Source: Mucidula mucida (Eukaryota; Basidiomycota; Agaricomycetes; Agaricales; Physalacriaceae). Taken from it: a stretch of 64,000 nt of DNA. Made by a program: the position numbers and the translations under genes. Below the pieces are notes generated by a model. It saw only the letters and a list, made by a program, of their open reading frames with translations. It ran no database searches and had not been told where the DNA came from. Shown one piece after another: positions 22,779 through 33,883 of this stretch. Every line of letters begins with the position of its first letter. The first letter of the stretch is position 1. The stretch spans positions 62,001-126,000 of the forward strand of contig JADNYV010000059.1 in assembly GCA_015501055.1 (NCBI GenBank), given 5' to 3'.

Positions 22779-23732
22779 GTTAGGCCCCGATGATGAAGAT
22801 GGGAGTTCCACCTCTTACGTTCGAGTCGGTCTGTTCCGGTGACGTCCAGATAGCGGGAACGGTTGTCTTGGTGGGAAAGATAAGTGAAATGTAATGTAGT
22901 CTTGTCAAAGTATGTGAGCCAACAGAAGCTCTCTTCGAAAATGTCGTCTTTCTTTGGTACAAGGACCATTGAAACAAGGTCCGGGTGGCGTATCAAGAAG
23001 GACCTGGAAGAAACAGTGATAGGGTGATCCCGTAAATTTGAATACACCGACGGCCCACGACGAGTAGTCCTCTTCCCAGAATCCCACTGCACAACCAGAC
23101 TGAGAGCTATTGAGCACGCAAATGTCGGCACGAGAGATGGCAGACATGCTGTCTGCGTCGAATAATCACGTCGCAGCAGGGATTGGACAGTGTCTGCAGG
23201 CATGGATGCTCACCACGACGCGTCCTGGCACGGCACCCATCATCCTGTCCTTTGGAAACCGGACAATGGCGCTGGGCAGAAGGAGAATGGCGGGTATGAC
23301 GGGTCGGGTAGGCTGCTATATCTCCTTTTCGTGCTGGACGTTGACTCAAGGTTGCTGCAGAATGCCTTCATCTATGTCAAAAGCAAGCTTGGGTTGTTGA
23401 ATGCGACAACTCCGCTGCATCTCCAAGCGCTGTTCCATGGGCCCGCGGAGGAGGAGGAGAGATATATGGAAATCGACCTGGAAGCTTGGGAGGAGCTGGT
23501 GCCCCACATTTTGAAGCTGCGCATCATGACCTAGGAACCCAAATTTACTGCGGGAGCAAGGCTTGGTACCAACAGCCCCGAACAACGTGTATGCCATGAC
23601 AGTAAAGGAAAACATACAGAACGTAGTAGTGAAGCTTGTATATACCATGTGTAAATGGCATGGGCCACGTGCCACCTGTCTTTTTGGCGGAAACGACCAT
23701 CTCCTCCTGGTTGTCTCGAAAGTGAACAGTTA
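22779..23732. other. Unassigned region with one weak reading frame
   Basis: Nearly 1 kb without a recognised gene. The plus frame ending at 23534 holds a segment like LLYLLFVLDVDSRLLQNAF followed by an acidic EEEERYMEIDLEAW stretch, and opposing minus frames of similar length overlap it. None matches a family I know, so I do not call a gene. Confidence 0.4.
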
Positions 23733-25024
23733 ATGGCGGTATGCCGACAGTGTTGCAATAATTACTTGACTAAACTTGTTGGCAGAATACTGATTCGCCA
23801 CTTGATCTTGTACATCGAGCCTACCGCCGTCTTTCACACTCTGAACTCGTCCTATTTCTCAAAGTTCGCAACCTACCCTATTCGGGCTCTGACAGCGAAC
23901 TCGCGTCTAGACTAGCGAACCATGATTTCCACATCTACCACTTTCCCAACGCTCCCGGCGCGCCGGCGACGCCTTTTAGCTCAACATTCCTCACAACATG
24001 CTCGCACAAGCACCAAAAGCATCGGCATCTGGGCGGTCCGGACCTGCCAGTCGAAATCATCGCAGATATCATGGACTTTGTCGGCGACTGGGAGCTTTCC
24101 AAGGCTGTCGGCGTGCCCACCGCCCTCCACAGTCCGCTTGATTGGTCTAGAGCATCCGCCGTTGACGTTGCCATCATCTCCGGATCCCTCGACAGGATTC
24201 GAGCCGCCAATCCCATTTCCAACCCTCCCACCAAGATTGGCGCAGAGTTAGCCGTTCGTCTAGGCTACGTCCATGTCCTCGAATATTTCCTCACCCACCA
24301 CCACGCCCTATTCCTCAAGCTATATAATAACGACATCATTCCAAGCAAGGCATCCCGGCACGGCCGCGTGCACGTTCTCTCGTGGTGGAAACATGGTTTC
24401 GAGCAGCACCCAGACCTCGTTCCCGCTCCCAAACCTGACTCAATAATCGACGCTATCGATGGTGCTTCTCGGAATGGACAGATCGTGTCTCTCGATTGGT
24501 GGGCTACATGCGGCATACCAATGGAGTATTCAGAAGCTGCCCTCGAGTACGCTAGTGCAAAGAACCAGATAGCGGTTCTAGAGTGGTGGAAGGACCAACA
24601 TATACGGAATGGTGTTCCACTCAAAATAGGACGCGTCATGGATATGGCAAGCACGGCTGGGCACGTCGAGGTTCTAGAGTGGTGGGCGACGTCGCAGCTG
24701 GATCCAAAATACGACCGGCATGCCTTGCAGCATGCAAGCCTTCACGGCAAGATCGAGGTACTGGAGTGGTGGCTTGGAAGCGGGCTTCCTCTCATCTTCG
24801 ATCAGGACGCGCTGACAGGTGCAACACGGCATAATCGACCAGAGGTGTTGGAGTGGTGGGACAATTCTGGGTTGCCGATACAGTATCGGATGTGTGATAT
24901 CGAGGAGGCGCTTGAAGATGCGATAGGCGGCGGGGAGAACGCCCGGCAGTGGTGGATGCGAAAAGGCGTCGATTTCAACGCCAACGACAAGGAGTGGATG
25001 AAGCTACAGATGCTTAATCTTTGA
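23733..25024 (+). CDS. SAP-motif / F-box / Trp-rich repeat protein
   Basis: Exon 1 is only ATG GCG (23733-23738). A 47-nt intron follows, then one exon to 25024, for 414 residues. Residues about 10-45 form a SAP-like motif (LSHSELVLFLKVRNLPYSGS...LASRL), which in other proteins binds A/T-rich DNA. At about residues 100-120 an F-box-like start reads LPVEIIADIMDFVGDWEL. The rest is at least five ankyrin-like repeats of about 33 residues with the core VEVLEWWxxSGLP and a helix such as ALxxASxxG. The combination suggests an SCF-type adaptor or chromatin-linked scaffold. The six-base first exon is my inference from frame and splice signals. Confidence 0.7.
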
Positions 25025-25373
25025 GCTCCCTCGTCTCGTTCGCCCCACGACTACCTCTGTTTGTTTTTCTGTTACGATATCTCTCCTCGTACGTTCTTAG
25101 TTGTATCTTAGGGCTTTCCTCACTGTACGTATCTACGCAATTGTTGTCATCGCTGTCTGTATCATACATATTACATTACTACTCAACACTTTATACTGAT
25201 ACCCTCGACGTTACAGACATTGAATCGCTGACATCGTTGTTATTCTTTAGAGAAGCTTCCTAGAGGAGAATACTAATCGCTTTTGTAGATGAGGGTGTTT
25301 GAGCGTATAATAATGCCAGTATTCAAGTATTCAAGTTATAGTATACAATTGTTGGAAATCGTCATGAACTCAT
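25025..25373. other. Short convergent intergenic region
   Basis: About 350 nt, T-rich, between the stops of the SAP/F-box gene and the minus-strand gene ending at 25374. It should contain both 3' ends. Confidence 0.4.
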
Positions 25374-26489
25374 CTATCTATTCTTCCGGATCTCGCCCCA
25401 AACTCGGTCAACCTCGTCCAGAATATATCCAACCTTCCAATTCATCTTCTGGCCTGCTTCCGGCACAACCTCAAGCTTGACCTTCCTTCCATAATTGACG
25501 AAATCTGACCTAGCGGCAGCACGTCTCGCAAACTCCATAAACGGCACAGGCGTGTTCGAGTAGACAAACATATGCGTGTACGCAGGCCCCTTGACCGTCC
25601 ACGTCAACAGCGGGAAAGCAAAGTGCTCTAGGTTGGGCATCAAGTTGAAGGGAATGCCCCGCAACCACGTAGGGAGGCTCTCTTCCGGCGAGTCGCCGTG
25701 GTAAGGCGTCCACATGCAAAGATGGGTGATGCGCGCCAGGAATGCCGGTCCATTTCCGTTTTTGAACGGGTTCCAGCGGATGCAGCGGCCCTCCCAGTCG
25801 GTGATCGTCAGTCTCTTCCAAGTGCAGTCCCTGGCGGGATTGGCATTCTCGAGGCAGTCAGTTAGGGCGGTGGCCGAATCCGCCGTCATGCCCAGCGCTT
25901 GTGCGCCACGGATGATCTCGTAGAACAGGGGACCGTAGGTCTCCAGTTCAGTTCGGCTTGAGATGATGTTGAAGAAATCTGTGCACCACACTCGTTTGAC
26001 GAGCATTGAGTAGTCGAGGCCGCCTTTGGACTTTTCTTCATGGTACGCGTTGAGGAATTGCTGCAGGTCGCGGAGAGAGGCGAGGATGACGGTGTGGAGG
26101 ATGTGTTGGCGAACCCAGGGAGATAGCGCGCGACACAGAGGAGTCAGTTGGAGTGCCGTCTCGTATCGTGCCAACTTTGCTTGTTGGATAGTCATTCCAG
26201 AGCTTGGGACGTCGGTGAATAGTTTCCTGGCTAGAGCTTGTGTGCGCGTCCTGGTGCTCGTACCGGTCACTTGGGTGGCACAGTAGATGATTTCGCGCGC
26301 AACATCTTCCGGGAGTTGGAGGATGTCATAGACGCGCTCAGAAGACATATCTGACTGAAAAGATTGCTCAGTATAAGTGTCGGCTGAAGTAGAAGGAACT
26401 GACGATGTACAGTTGTGGAGGCTGGAAGTCGTGATGTTGTCTGAGGCAAATGTGGGTTGGATGTCAGTACAGTCAAGTTGGCCGGTCAT
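25374..26489 (-). CDS. F-box-like Agaricomycete protein
   Basis: A single-exon protein of 371 residues from ATG 26489 (MTGQLDCTDIQ). After a Ser/Thr-rich start, a segment YDILQLPEDVAREIIYCAT resembles an F-box. A helical region follows with RALSPWVRQHILHTVIL and DLQQFL, then WxP-rich strands such as LTITDWEGRCIRWNP and ITHLCMWTP. Such genes are greatly expanded in mushroom genomes and are thought to be substrate receptors of SCF ubiquitin ligases. The in-frame GTG start at 26573 is not used in my view. No substrate can be inferred. Confidence 0.65.
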   Translation of the reverse strand: MTGQLDCTDIQPTFASDNITTSSLHNCTSSVPSTSADTYTEQSFQSDMSSERVYDILQLPEDVAREIIYCATQVTGTSTRTRTQALARKLFTDVPSSGMTIQQAKLARYETALQLTPLCRALSPWVRQHILHTVILASLRDLQQFLNAYHEEKSKGGLDYSMLVKRVWCTDFFNIISSRTELETYGPLFYEIIRGAQALGMTADSATALTDCLENANPARDCTWKRLTITDWEGRCIRWNPFKNGNGPAFLARITHLCMWTPYHGDSPEESLPTWLRGIPFNLMPNLEHFAFPLLTWTVKGPAYTHMFVYSNTPVPFMEFARRAAARSDFVNYGRKVKLEVVPEAGQKMNWKVGYILDEVDRVWGEIRKNR

Positions 26490-27260
26490 TTTATAGCAGA
26501 ACGGGGCGTCAAAGGGTCCGGCGACAATTCCGCGTCCTCGAGGCAAGAACAATAGGACATGTGCATTGTCCACCTATAGGGAAACGAGGTGGACACAGCA
26601 AAAAGCTCGAGGTGGTCTACGAACAATGATACCGGATTTGGACGGCTCTTTGTGATCGCTATATTCGGCCAAATGACTGCGCATCGCAATGGACCAGAAA
26701 TGAGTCAATGGGCTGTTTTCAGTCAGCCTATGGACCTATGTACCTCTTCCAGAATCGGTACAAATTACAATCGAGTACGACGGCAAGATGGTTTTACCTG
26801 GGTCTTTCCGGAGCGGGCACATTGCCAACTTGGGATGCCCGAATTTGATTATTCGTTTCTTGTAGATCTCGACGACGTTCACTGCGAACTAGGCGTTGCG
26901 AGCACGAACTCTGGAGCAGAGCATTCATGATACCACTCTTGTTGAAGGACACTTTCTGCAAGAGAATTGCTGCGCGGGTCAACGGCAAGGAAGGTGAACG
27001 TCATGTATTGATGCATTCCGGCGCGAGGAACTCGAACTGGCTGAGGCGAGCTCAAATTGCATACTCAAAGACTGCACACAGTCCGAGTCAATGGCCGCAC
27101 TGAATCTCCCTATGTCACGCTACTATCTCTATACTAATTGAACGGATACCACGCCGGTCACCTTCAATGTCTTCCAGCTGATATGTATCAAGCAAACGCC
27201 ACTACCATCACCATCACTTTCTTTGAGTCATACTATCTGTTACCAGTTATTTTCACCATC
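26490..27260. other. Intergenic, divergent promoter region
   Basis: This 771-nt spacer lies between two divergent F-box-type genes. Nothing besides short frames is seen. Both promoters should be here. Confidence 0.45.
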
Positions 27261-28550
27261 ATGGGCTCTTCCTCAACGCTTGCAGAGTTGGACAACGATG
27301 TCCTTGATATTGTATGTGGGCTGCTATCTGAGAGCGATAAGGTATGGATGTCATCTCTTTCCAGTGTCATTACCAACTCAAAAGCACACTCAGAACTCTG
27401 CATCCCTGATCCCTTTGTCGACCACAGACAAACGCACAAGAGTCATAGCGATACGACACTTGTTCAAACGGCTCAAGCTCTACTTCGTTGGGAACCAACC
27501 TTGGAAGCGAGGTTCAGCCAGACTGAAGACCTGGAATCCGAAACTCGCGCCATTCGTTAAGTAAGTACGCTTGCCTCGGCTCTTGATTGACCTACTTGAA
27601 ATACTAACGGTTGAGTAGATCTGTAGAAATGACTTTTGCTTCGGCGCATCATGCGTTCGTGAATCAGACTGAGGAAGATCTGGGCGCCGAAGAGGCCGTC
27701 AAGCAACTGGCGGGCGTCCTCAGTACCCTCACAAAGCTTCGCAAAATAGCATGCAGCATTCACGACCCTAAGCACGAGCAACGCTTGGAGAAGGCTCTGC
27801 GCACTCGCCATGTGCAGCCTTTCGCGTTAGCGGAAGAAGCCCACGGGCCTTCCAGTCATATTTTCGTTCGATTATGCCCTAATGCGAGGTATATATCAAA
27901 CCTTGACAAGGCTAGCTTCTCCTACGGAAGCGAAGAGCGTGCACGGAAGCTTTACGATCTCTTACACCTTGCACCCAAGTTGGACTCTCTAGAGATTACT
28001 AGTTCATGGTCGACATCTACTCTCCAAGGTAAGCTCTTTGCTTTCGTCCTCAATTATTGTTCATTTTCCGTTATCTCAATAGAGCTACGCAATGCTGCTC
28101 CGAACGTGTCCAGGCTCCTACTCAATGGTGGACTTTTGAATAGAAGTCTCAATATCTACGTACGAAATACACATATGCTGTTCGTCTACAGCTTTCCTGA
28201 CGACAATTCAGTCATTAATTCCGGTTTTTGCTTCCTTCCCTACTTTGAAGATTTTGCGTGTAATGTCACTCTCCCGTCTTGGAGTCGGATACGATCCTCC
28301 AAGGTGCGGGAATTCGTACATGGGATCTCATGGCGCACAACTCCGGGAGCGACTCGAACGCCAATGCCACGAATCCACGGAAAAGGTTGCGACAGCAGTA
28401 TTTGATGCCTGTAAGCAACTCGTGGAATTGTGGCTTGGCTCCTTCACGAGGGCGCTAGCTGAGCGCCGTGGAGGAACAGTCATCAACATCAAATATGACT
28501 TTAAGGCGTCGCAACACGAATCCCTAGGCTCCAGAGCACCAGACTTCTAG
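27261..28550 (+). CDS. F-box / leucine-rich-type protein
   Basis: The gene begins MGSSSTLAELDNDVLDIVCGL, an F-box-like helix pair. A short intron at about 27343 follows, then TDKRTRVIAIRHLFKRLKL, matching the usual second half of mushroom F-box motifs. Next come VKQLAGVLSTLTKLRKIACS, LCPNARYISNLDKASF and LLHLAPKLDSLEITSS, spaced like leucine-rich repeats, and a final block CKQLVELWLGSFTRALAERRG. The stop is TAG at 28548-28550. Exon borders around 28030-28260 are uncertain. It probably recruits a substrate to an SCF ubiquitin ligase. A fragment of its first exon recurs at 28836-28885. Confidence 0.65.
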
Positions 28551-28605
28551 ACCGTCTATGTAGTTGTTCAAAAACGAATTCAGTATTTTATCTGCGCCAC
28601 AGAGC

Positions 28606-28620
28606 TTAGGGTTAGGGTTA
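28606..28620. repeat. Interstitial telomere-like repeat
   Basis: Two full TTAGGG units plus TTA lie in an otherwise non-repetitive spacer just after the F-box gene. TTAGGG is the telomere unit of most basidiomycetes. Two units alone can be chance. Confidence 0.4.
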
Positions 28621-28835
28621 AAGGCATGGCTCGAACAAGAAGACATTCGGTTCAGAGCAAAAGCCATACACTTGATTTTATTTCAGCATTTCGTAGATAG
28701 TTACTCACATTTTCATGTTCACTAATTGACTCTTGACCGGAAGCATCACTGTCACTTCCTCTCTGTCCTGTAACAAGTACTTGAGTGCAGGGAGTTTAGT
28801 CTCTGATTGCTACTACGATTAGTTCTTCGCTAGGG

Positions 28836-28885
28836 ATATTGAATAACGATGTCCTTGATAAAGTATGTAGCTGCTCTCGAATCCG
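28836..28885 (+). pseudogene. Fragment of F-box first exon
   Basis: About 50 nt closely match the first-exon segment of the gene at 27261: a TTGxAxAACGATGTCCTTGAT core followed by GTATGT(A/G)GCTGCT. The surrounding sequence (28621-29256) has no open frame that continues the gene. It looks like the remnant of a decayed tandem copy. Confidence 0.55.
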
Positions 28886-29256
28886 CGTAAAAAATCTTCA
28901 AACTTCCCCAGTTTTTACGATAGTCGAAGTTACACACACGAAGCGGAGCAGCGACACATCGCGTAGAGTCATAAGTTACAGTAGATTTGCCGGTGGCACA
29001 AAAACGTTTAGCTGATTATTACCTTTGGAGGAAAGAGTGAAATTATCAGCAATCTCTCGGGCTGATGCGGAAAACAAGCAGCAATACACTGAGACTACAA
29101 CTTGAAGGCACTATTATTATGACCAACACGCTACAATATTCAGTACATCACTATATCCAGAGCCAAGGCCACCGCCACCCTACATACGCAAAAAAGAGAG
29201 TCCAATCATGATGCGCCCACCAGGAGCTGCAACATAACCAAAACACAACGAGAGTT

Positions 29257-30007
29257 TTATGCGGGGGTCTGGGCGGGCGGCGCAGGCGCAGGTGATCCTG
29301 CGCCGGTAGCATCGGGGTTGGCACCACCGTGCTTCGAAGTCGTCGTGGGGGTCGAGTCAGGATGGGAGTTGTCGTTAGTCCCGTCGGAGTTGTTATTGCT
29401 ATTCGAGTCCGAGCTCGAACTAGAGGAAGAACTCGAGTCTGACGAAAACTCCCATGTGATGTCAAAGACACCGTCTTCAGTGCTGCCCTTGAAGAAATCG
29501 AAGAGTCCTTCCGACATGTCTAGCGTAAAAAAAAAAATACTCGCGTTAACGCCTGACATCGAGCGCATATTGGGAGAGGGAGCGTACCAAGATCGCCGCT
29601 GGCGCAAGACGGGCATTTGTCTTTGACGGTGGCAGTGGTACTGGTCCCAGAGGACGTGTCGGTGATCACAACAGTCTGAGGAAAGCTTTGGTAAGAGTTT
29701 TTCTTTTTTGAGAATTGTGAAGCGAAGCATTACCTGATCGCAGTATTCGCCATCGCCATAGTCAGCAGAGGCAAGCGCCACGACGTAATCCGTCGAAACG
29801 CTGGTGTCTCCGCAAGCACCGAGACCAACTGTTCATATACTTCAGCACATGCCAGATCTAGAGTTCATCAAGGACTGACGCACCCACGAAATAGGTAGCC
29901 TCGCCAGAGAAGGTGCGCTTCTGAACTTGCGCCTCAGAGTGTACTGGCGCGGCCAGGACAATGGAATGCATGCATGCAATGAACGCGATGATTGACAGGT
30001 GAAGCAT
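29257..30007 (-). CDS. Secreted RlpA-like/expansin-like double-psi barrel protein with Ser-rich tail
   Basis: The product starts with a signal peptide, MLHLSIIAFIACMHSIVLAAP. A KR dipeptide follows and then FSGEATYFV...GLGACGDTSVSTDYVVALA, the double-psi beta-barrel start typical of fungal RlpA-like proteins. The barrel continues TVVITDTSSGTSTTATVKDKCPSCASGDLDMSEGLF...DGVFDITWEF, with the paired cysteines in C-P-S-C. The C-terminus is a Ser run (about 15 of 20 residues), then an Asn/Thr/Pro/Ala-rich stretch that could be O-glycosylated; no GPI signal is seen. Four exons, stop at 29257. Such proteins are thought to bind or loosen cell walls without hydrolysis. Confidence 0.82.
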
Positions 30008-30787
30008 TTTTGAGGATGAAGATGTGATAGGAAGTTGGATGGGTAATGATGCGAGGACTCAGATAGTTTGGCGTGCGGTGTAATGAATGTGTGAGACCGA
30101 GGCTCAAAGTCGATGCGATAATGGTGTACTTTCCCTCTCGAGCTGTACTTATTCATTTCTGAACCGCCACCCGCAGCATACCTAACTGTTGATGAAATCA
30201 CATAGTTCCATAAAGAGGCGCAGCTGGATGCGAAAGGTCGGCCATGGTCTCGAAAGAACCGCAGCACAAACTTCTGAGAGGAAGCATGTTGGATTGGGAA
30301 TATTGGTCGTGCAAGGACCAAGGCACGATCATGGTCGCGATCGACTAACAATTATGTTCAGCTCGTCTCGTTAACCGTGGTACGCTCTGAATGGTGCGTT
30401 TGGAATGCTACAGCGGAAAGGCAGGACTGAAAAACATTCAAACGGTTCATTAAAGACAATATGTAACCGACGGAATGAAGACGCTCACCCGAGATATCAT
30501 CATCGCCGCCACACCCCGAAATTTGTAAGACTACGCAGTCAAGTAGTAAAGCGGGGTATCAACGATGATTCGACGCTGAAGCTGAGCGCAGTCAACAGCG
30601 AACATCGCAGAGAGTTTGAGAAGGGAGACACAGCATGTACACAGCGCGTTCTAATCATGATGATGTTGAGCGCAGTCAACACGAATGTCGGAGCGACTTT
30701 AGACAGTCTCCTATTTCTATCGCTGTCAGGTAGTCAAAGGTAACGTGTTTTGCTCACCAGTCTACCGGTACGCAGATGGGTGTTCTT
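30008..30787. other. Intergenic
   Basis: About 780 nt upstream of the expansin-like gene and downstream of the PTAR1-like gene. No coding sequence is recognised. The left part is the likely promoter of the expansin-like gene. Confidence 0.45.
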
Positions 30788-31868
30788 TCAGGCTACCCTA
30801 CAATCGCAGTTCATTTCATCGATTCGAAATCGTGGCACTCTTAGCTCACCTTGAACAGAAGGGTGTACTTTGCCCAAGTACGAGATCAACCGTTTGTCCT
30901 CTTCCCGAGCGCCTAATGCACTCGCTGTAATCTCCGTCACCATTTCATGCCGCTGTTCGAGTGGAACAAGACAGAGGACAAGGCGCAAATACATCCACAA
31001 CGCTTCGTGTTCAGGATACGAGGAAATCAAGGATACTGCATGGTTGAACAGTGTGCGAAATTGTATCGTCTCGCAGCCGAGGATCTGAAATAGCGAAACA
31101 ACTTTGCAAAGGTGGTGCATTGCCGTATAATCGGAGAGGTGGCAATCGATCCATTGAAGGAGGCTGGCGAAGTCTTCAATCAGTAGTTCTTGTGACTTGG
31201 GTGTATTTGCAACGACGTGTTTTTGAAGTAGATCCATGCAATACGTGCGATGAACCCAAGCATAATAGTTCCTAGGATAACTCTCGCAACAGACGGACAG
31301 CAGCTGCAATTCAGCGCGTATTTTCTCCACCGATATATCGAGAAGATCGTATTCAAGATCATGAAACACTTGGGAGGACGACGAGAGGTGATGCAGCATC
31401 CAACGACGGTGATGCCATACCATGGATTGCTTCGCACAATCGCGACATCCCGTCATGAAAGCGGCGAAGAGAGATAGTTCTGACTGAGCGTCAAGATGTC
31501 CTGATTTTACAAGCCTCTTGCGCGCATTCAAGGCCGTCTGATGCGCGGAGTTGGCTAGCAAGATGATGCTCGTGGATGCGAGCAGATTACGGACATCATT
31601 ACAACGTCGAGATTCCATGAAGAGGGAGGAAACGGGAACGTAGAGCTTGTAGAGAATCTTTTGGGGGACACCAAGATGGCCATCGGACAGAAGAAAGGGG
31701 AACTCGTTGGTGATACCAGCCTCAGACCACTGTTCAAAGCCGCCGGGAAGGATTTCGACAGATTTCCTGTTGAAATGTAATTACTAGGATAATGCTACCT
31801 AAATCAAGAGCTTACAGAGGTTTACATAGTGCATCGGACAGAGTGTGAAGAAGAGCCATCGAGGACAT
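30788..31868 (-). CDS. Prenyltransferase alpha-subunit repeat protein (PTAR1-like)
   Basis: A short first exon (MSSMALLHTLSDALCKPL) is joined after one intron to a long second exon. The repeats are tetratricopeptide-like helices with the prenyltransferase-alpha signature: KQSMVWHHRRWMLHHL, SYPRNYYAWVHRTYCMDLL, HLSDYTAMHHL and YPEHEALWMYLRL. In the alpha subunits of protein farnesyl- and geranylgeranyl-transferases the motif is NYxxWxHRxW. The sequence is more divergent than true RAM2 or BET4 subunits and is closer to PTAR1/ECM9. In animals PTAR1 forms a geranylgeranyltransferase III; that role here is inference. Confidence 0.78.
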
Positions 31869-31959
31869 GATGGTGGTACGTGATCTACCCGTTTTGGACA
31901 AGACGTTTCTTCGTCCTGGTACGTGATGACGTTAATTAACTCAATCTTCTTCACCAACG

Positions 31960-32818
31960 ATGTCCATCACAGGCCCGTCGACTGAAGTCACTGTTCCCCT
32001 GCCTCGCGGACGTACAGAATGCTGCTTTTCCATGTGCATGTACGATGACGATGAACCCGACATCGCGACGTTCCGCTGCAGTACATGCAAAAATCAACTC
32101 TATTGCGTGCGATTTGAAACTCTTTCATCCATAGAATGTCTATTGACTGGCGTTTATAGTCGGCTGATTGCCAGAAAAAAGACTGGAAATCGCACAAGTA
32201 CAACTGCTCTCCGTTAAACGGGCAGCTGGTATTCTTGGCGGCAAGGACTTTGACGAAGAGTTGAAGAGGATGGATAAGATCCTGAACGACTGGTGAACTG
32301 CCTTTCAAGCCGATGGTGGCAAGAACGAGCCCAAGTCGCGCCAAATAGCATGCTCTGTCCCCGAGGCTCAGGTTCTGCGAGGTAAACTTGACGCATATAT
32401 CCGTGTTCGCTGGCTTGACACTGTCCATAGACGTTGAACAGTCTACACTCCTTCCCCAATACACGCGCGAGGTCCCCGATTCTTCATAGTATCCATATCG
32501 CCGCCCTATCGTGCTTATCGCCCGAATCCTGCTCGTTGAACTTGTTGCCCAACTGTCGCCCGAAAATCAGAAAATCATCGAGGATTATCTTGTCAAGAGC
32601 TGCGACTCGTTCCCTCCCGACTGGGCCAGCCTTTGCGGGCCAAAGTTCACCGCGCGGCCGGCTGATTTGAGTCCTGGAGAATATATGCAGTTCCCTTCCA
32701 TCGCGGTAGTTATCATGTTCGGATTGGCAAGAAGATGTTCAGTCAAGAGTTACCACAGAAATGGGTGGCCGTACAAATAGCTATCGATGTACTCTGGAAC
32801 GCGGCTAAGAAACAGTAA
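31960..32818 (+). pseudogene. MYND zinc-finger gene, decayed tandem copy 1
   Basis: The first exon encodes MSITGPSTEVTVPLPRG and the MYND finger start ECCFSMC...FRCSTCKNQLYC. After a 70-nt intron the finger finishes as SADCQKKDWKSHKYNCSP. Beyond this the copy is damaged. It lacks about four bases around 32222 relative to copy 2, hits a TGA at about 32294 and has a TAG at 32488 where copy 2 has a lysine codon. The downstream blocks PIVLIARILLVELV and KWVAVQIAIDVLWNAAKKQ are still recognisable. The changes are too many for sequencing error alone. Its start is 91 nt from the divergent PTAR1-like start. Confidence 0.65.
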
Positions 32819-32985
32819 ATGTACCAAATAATCAAGTAGAAGAAATTGTAATGGGTCCGGAATCGTGGGGTAAGTGATCAACTCGATTTGGGCAAGACGT
32901 CCTTGAGCAGTATACACGTGTTACGTCACGACGCGTCGATGAACCCGATTTTCTTCCCCAACTTTTTGCAACGACGTCCATCAGC

Positions 32986-33883
32986 ATGAGCACAGGCCCA
33001 CCGACCGAAACTACTGTTCCCCTGCCTCCCGGACGTACAGAATGCTGCTTTTCTACGTGCATGCACGATGACCATGAACCCATCCCGATGCTCCGCTGCA
33101 GTACTTGCAAAAATCAATTCTATTGCGTGGGACTCCAAGTACTTTTGTGAAGGAGGTTATTGACTGGCATCTATAGTCGGCTGATTGCCAGCAAAAAGAC
33201 TGGAAATCGCACAAATACAACTGCTCTCCGTTGAACGGGACCTCAGTTGGCATTCTCTGTGGCAAGGACTTTGTCGAAGAGTTGGTGAAGTTGTTGACAA
33301 TCCTAGTTGTCTGGGGGGAAGCCGCTCTTTTCCCGTTCGTGCCCAAGGGGCGCCAAGTAATGACCTCCCTGCCCCAGGCGCGAGCCTTGCGAGGTAAAGT
33401 TGATTCATACATCTATGTTTGCTTTCTCACAGGCATCATCCACAGACCTTGAGCAATCTAAGCTCCTTCCTCAGTACACACGCGAGGTCCCCGGTTCTGC
33501 AAAGTTTCCATTTCGCCGACCTCTCGTGCTCATCGTCCGAATCCTTCTCATTGCACTTGTCCCAAAACACTCTTCCGAGAACAAGAAAATACTCGAAGAT
33601 TGTATCACTGATCATAAACGTAGCAACTCGAATATGCTTCAACTCGACGAGGCCAACCTTTACGGTCCAAAGTTCACCGCGCGCCCGGCTGATTTGAGTC
33701 CTGGAGAATATGCGCATTTCCCGTGCGCCGCGATGCACGCCGTGTTCGGCTTTGACAGTAGTTTCAGTGGCATGGTTCCCCCTCGATTCGCGTCAGGGTG
33801 CTCTGGGATGCATGATAGAAGAATTTGTACATGTAATCAATACTCAACCGCTTTTGGCAACTCTCTTTATTTCTCACCATCGC
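32986..33883 (+). CDS. MYND zinc-finger protein, tandem copy 2
   Basis: From ATG 32986: MSTGPPTETTVPLPPG, then ECCFSTC, LRCSTCKNQFYC, an intron, and SADCQQKDWKSHKYNC, a complete C2-C2-C2-HC MYND finger. MYND fingers bind proline-rich peptides. The frame then stays open through VEELVKLLTILVVWGEAAL, LLPQYTREVPGSAKFPFRRP and FTARPADLSPGEYAHFP. The 3' end is unclear: near 33796 the frame that gives the family-like GALGCMIEEFVHVINTQ is the same frame as the oligoribonuclease, with no stop between. The end given is simply the base before that gene's ATG. Copy 1 upstream is decayed. Confidence 0.6.

Noticed and set aside
26490..26573. Longer F-box-like protein from a GTG codon at 26573
   Set aside because: Non-ATG start; the ATG at 26489 is well placed and the extra residues show no conservation I can see.
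29395..29450. Ser-codon repeat as a satellite
   Set aside because: It is the Ser-rich tail of the expansin-like protein, with mixed codons and not a perfect tandem repeat.
32054..33138. Minus-strand frames across the MYND genes
   Set aside because: They are antisense to the two MYND fingers and have no motif of their own.
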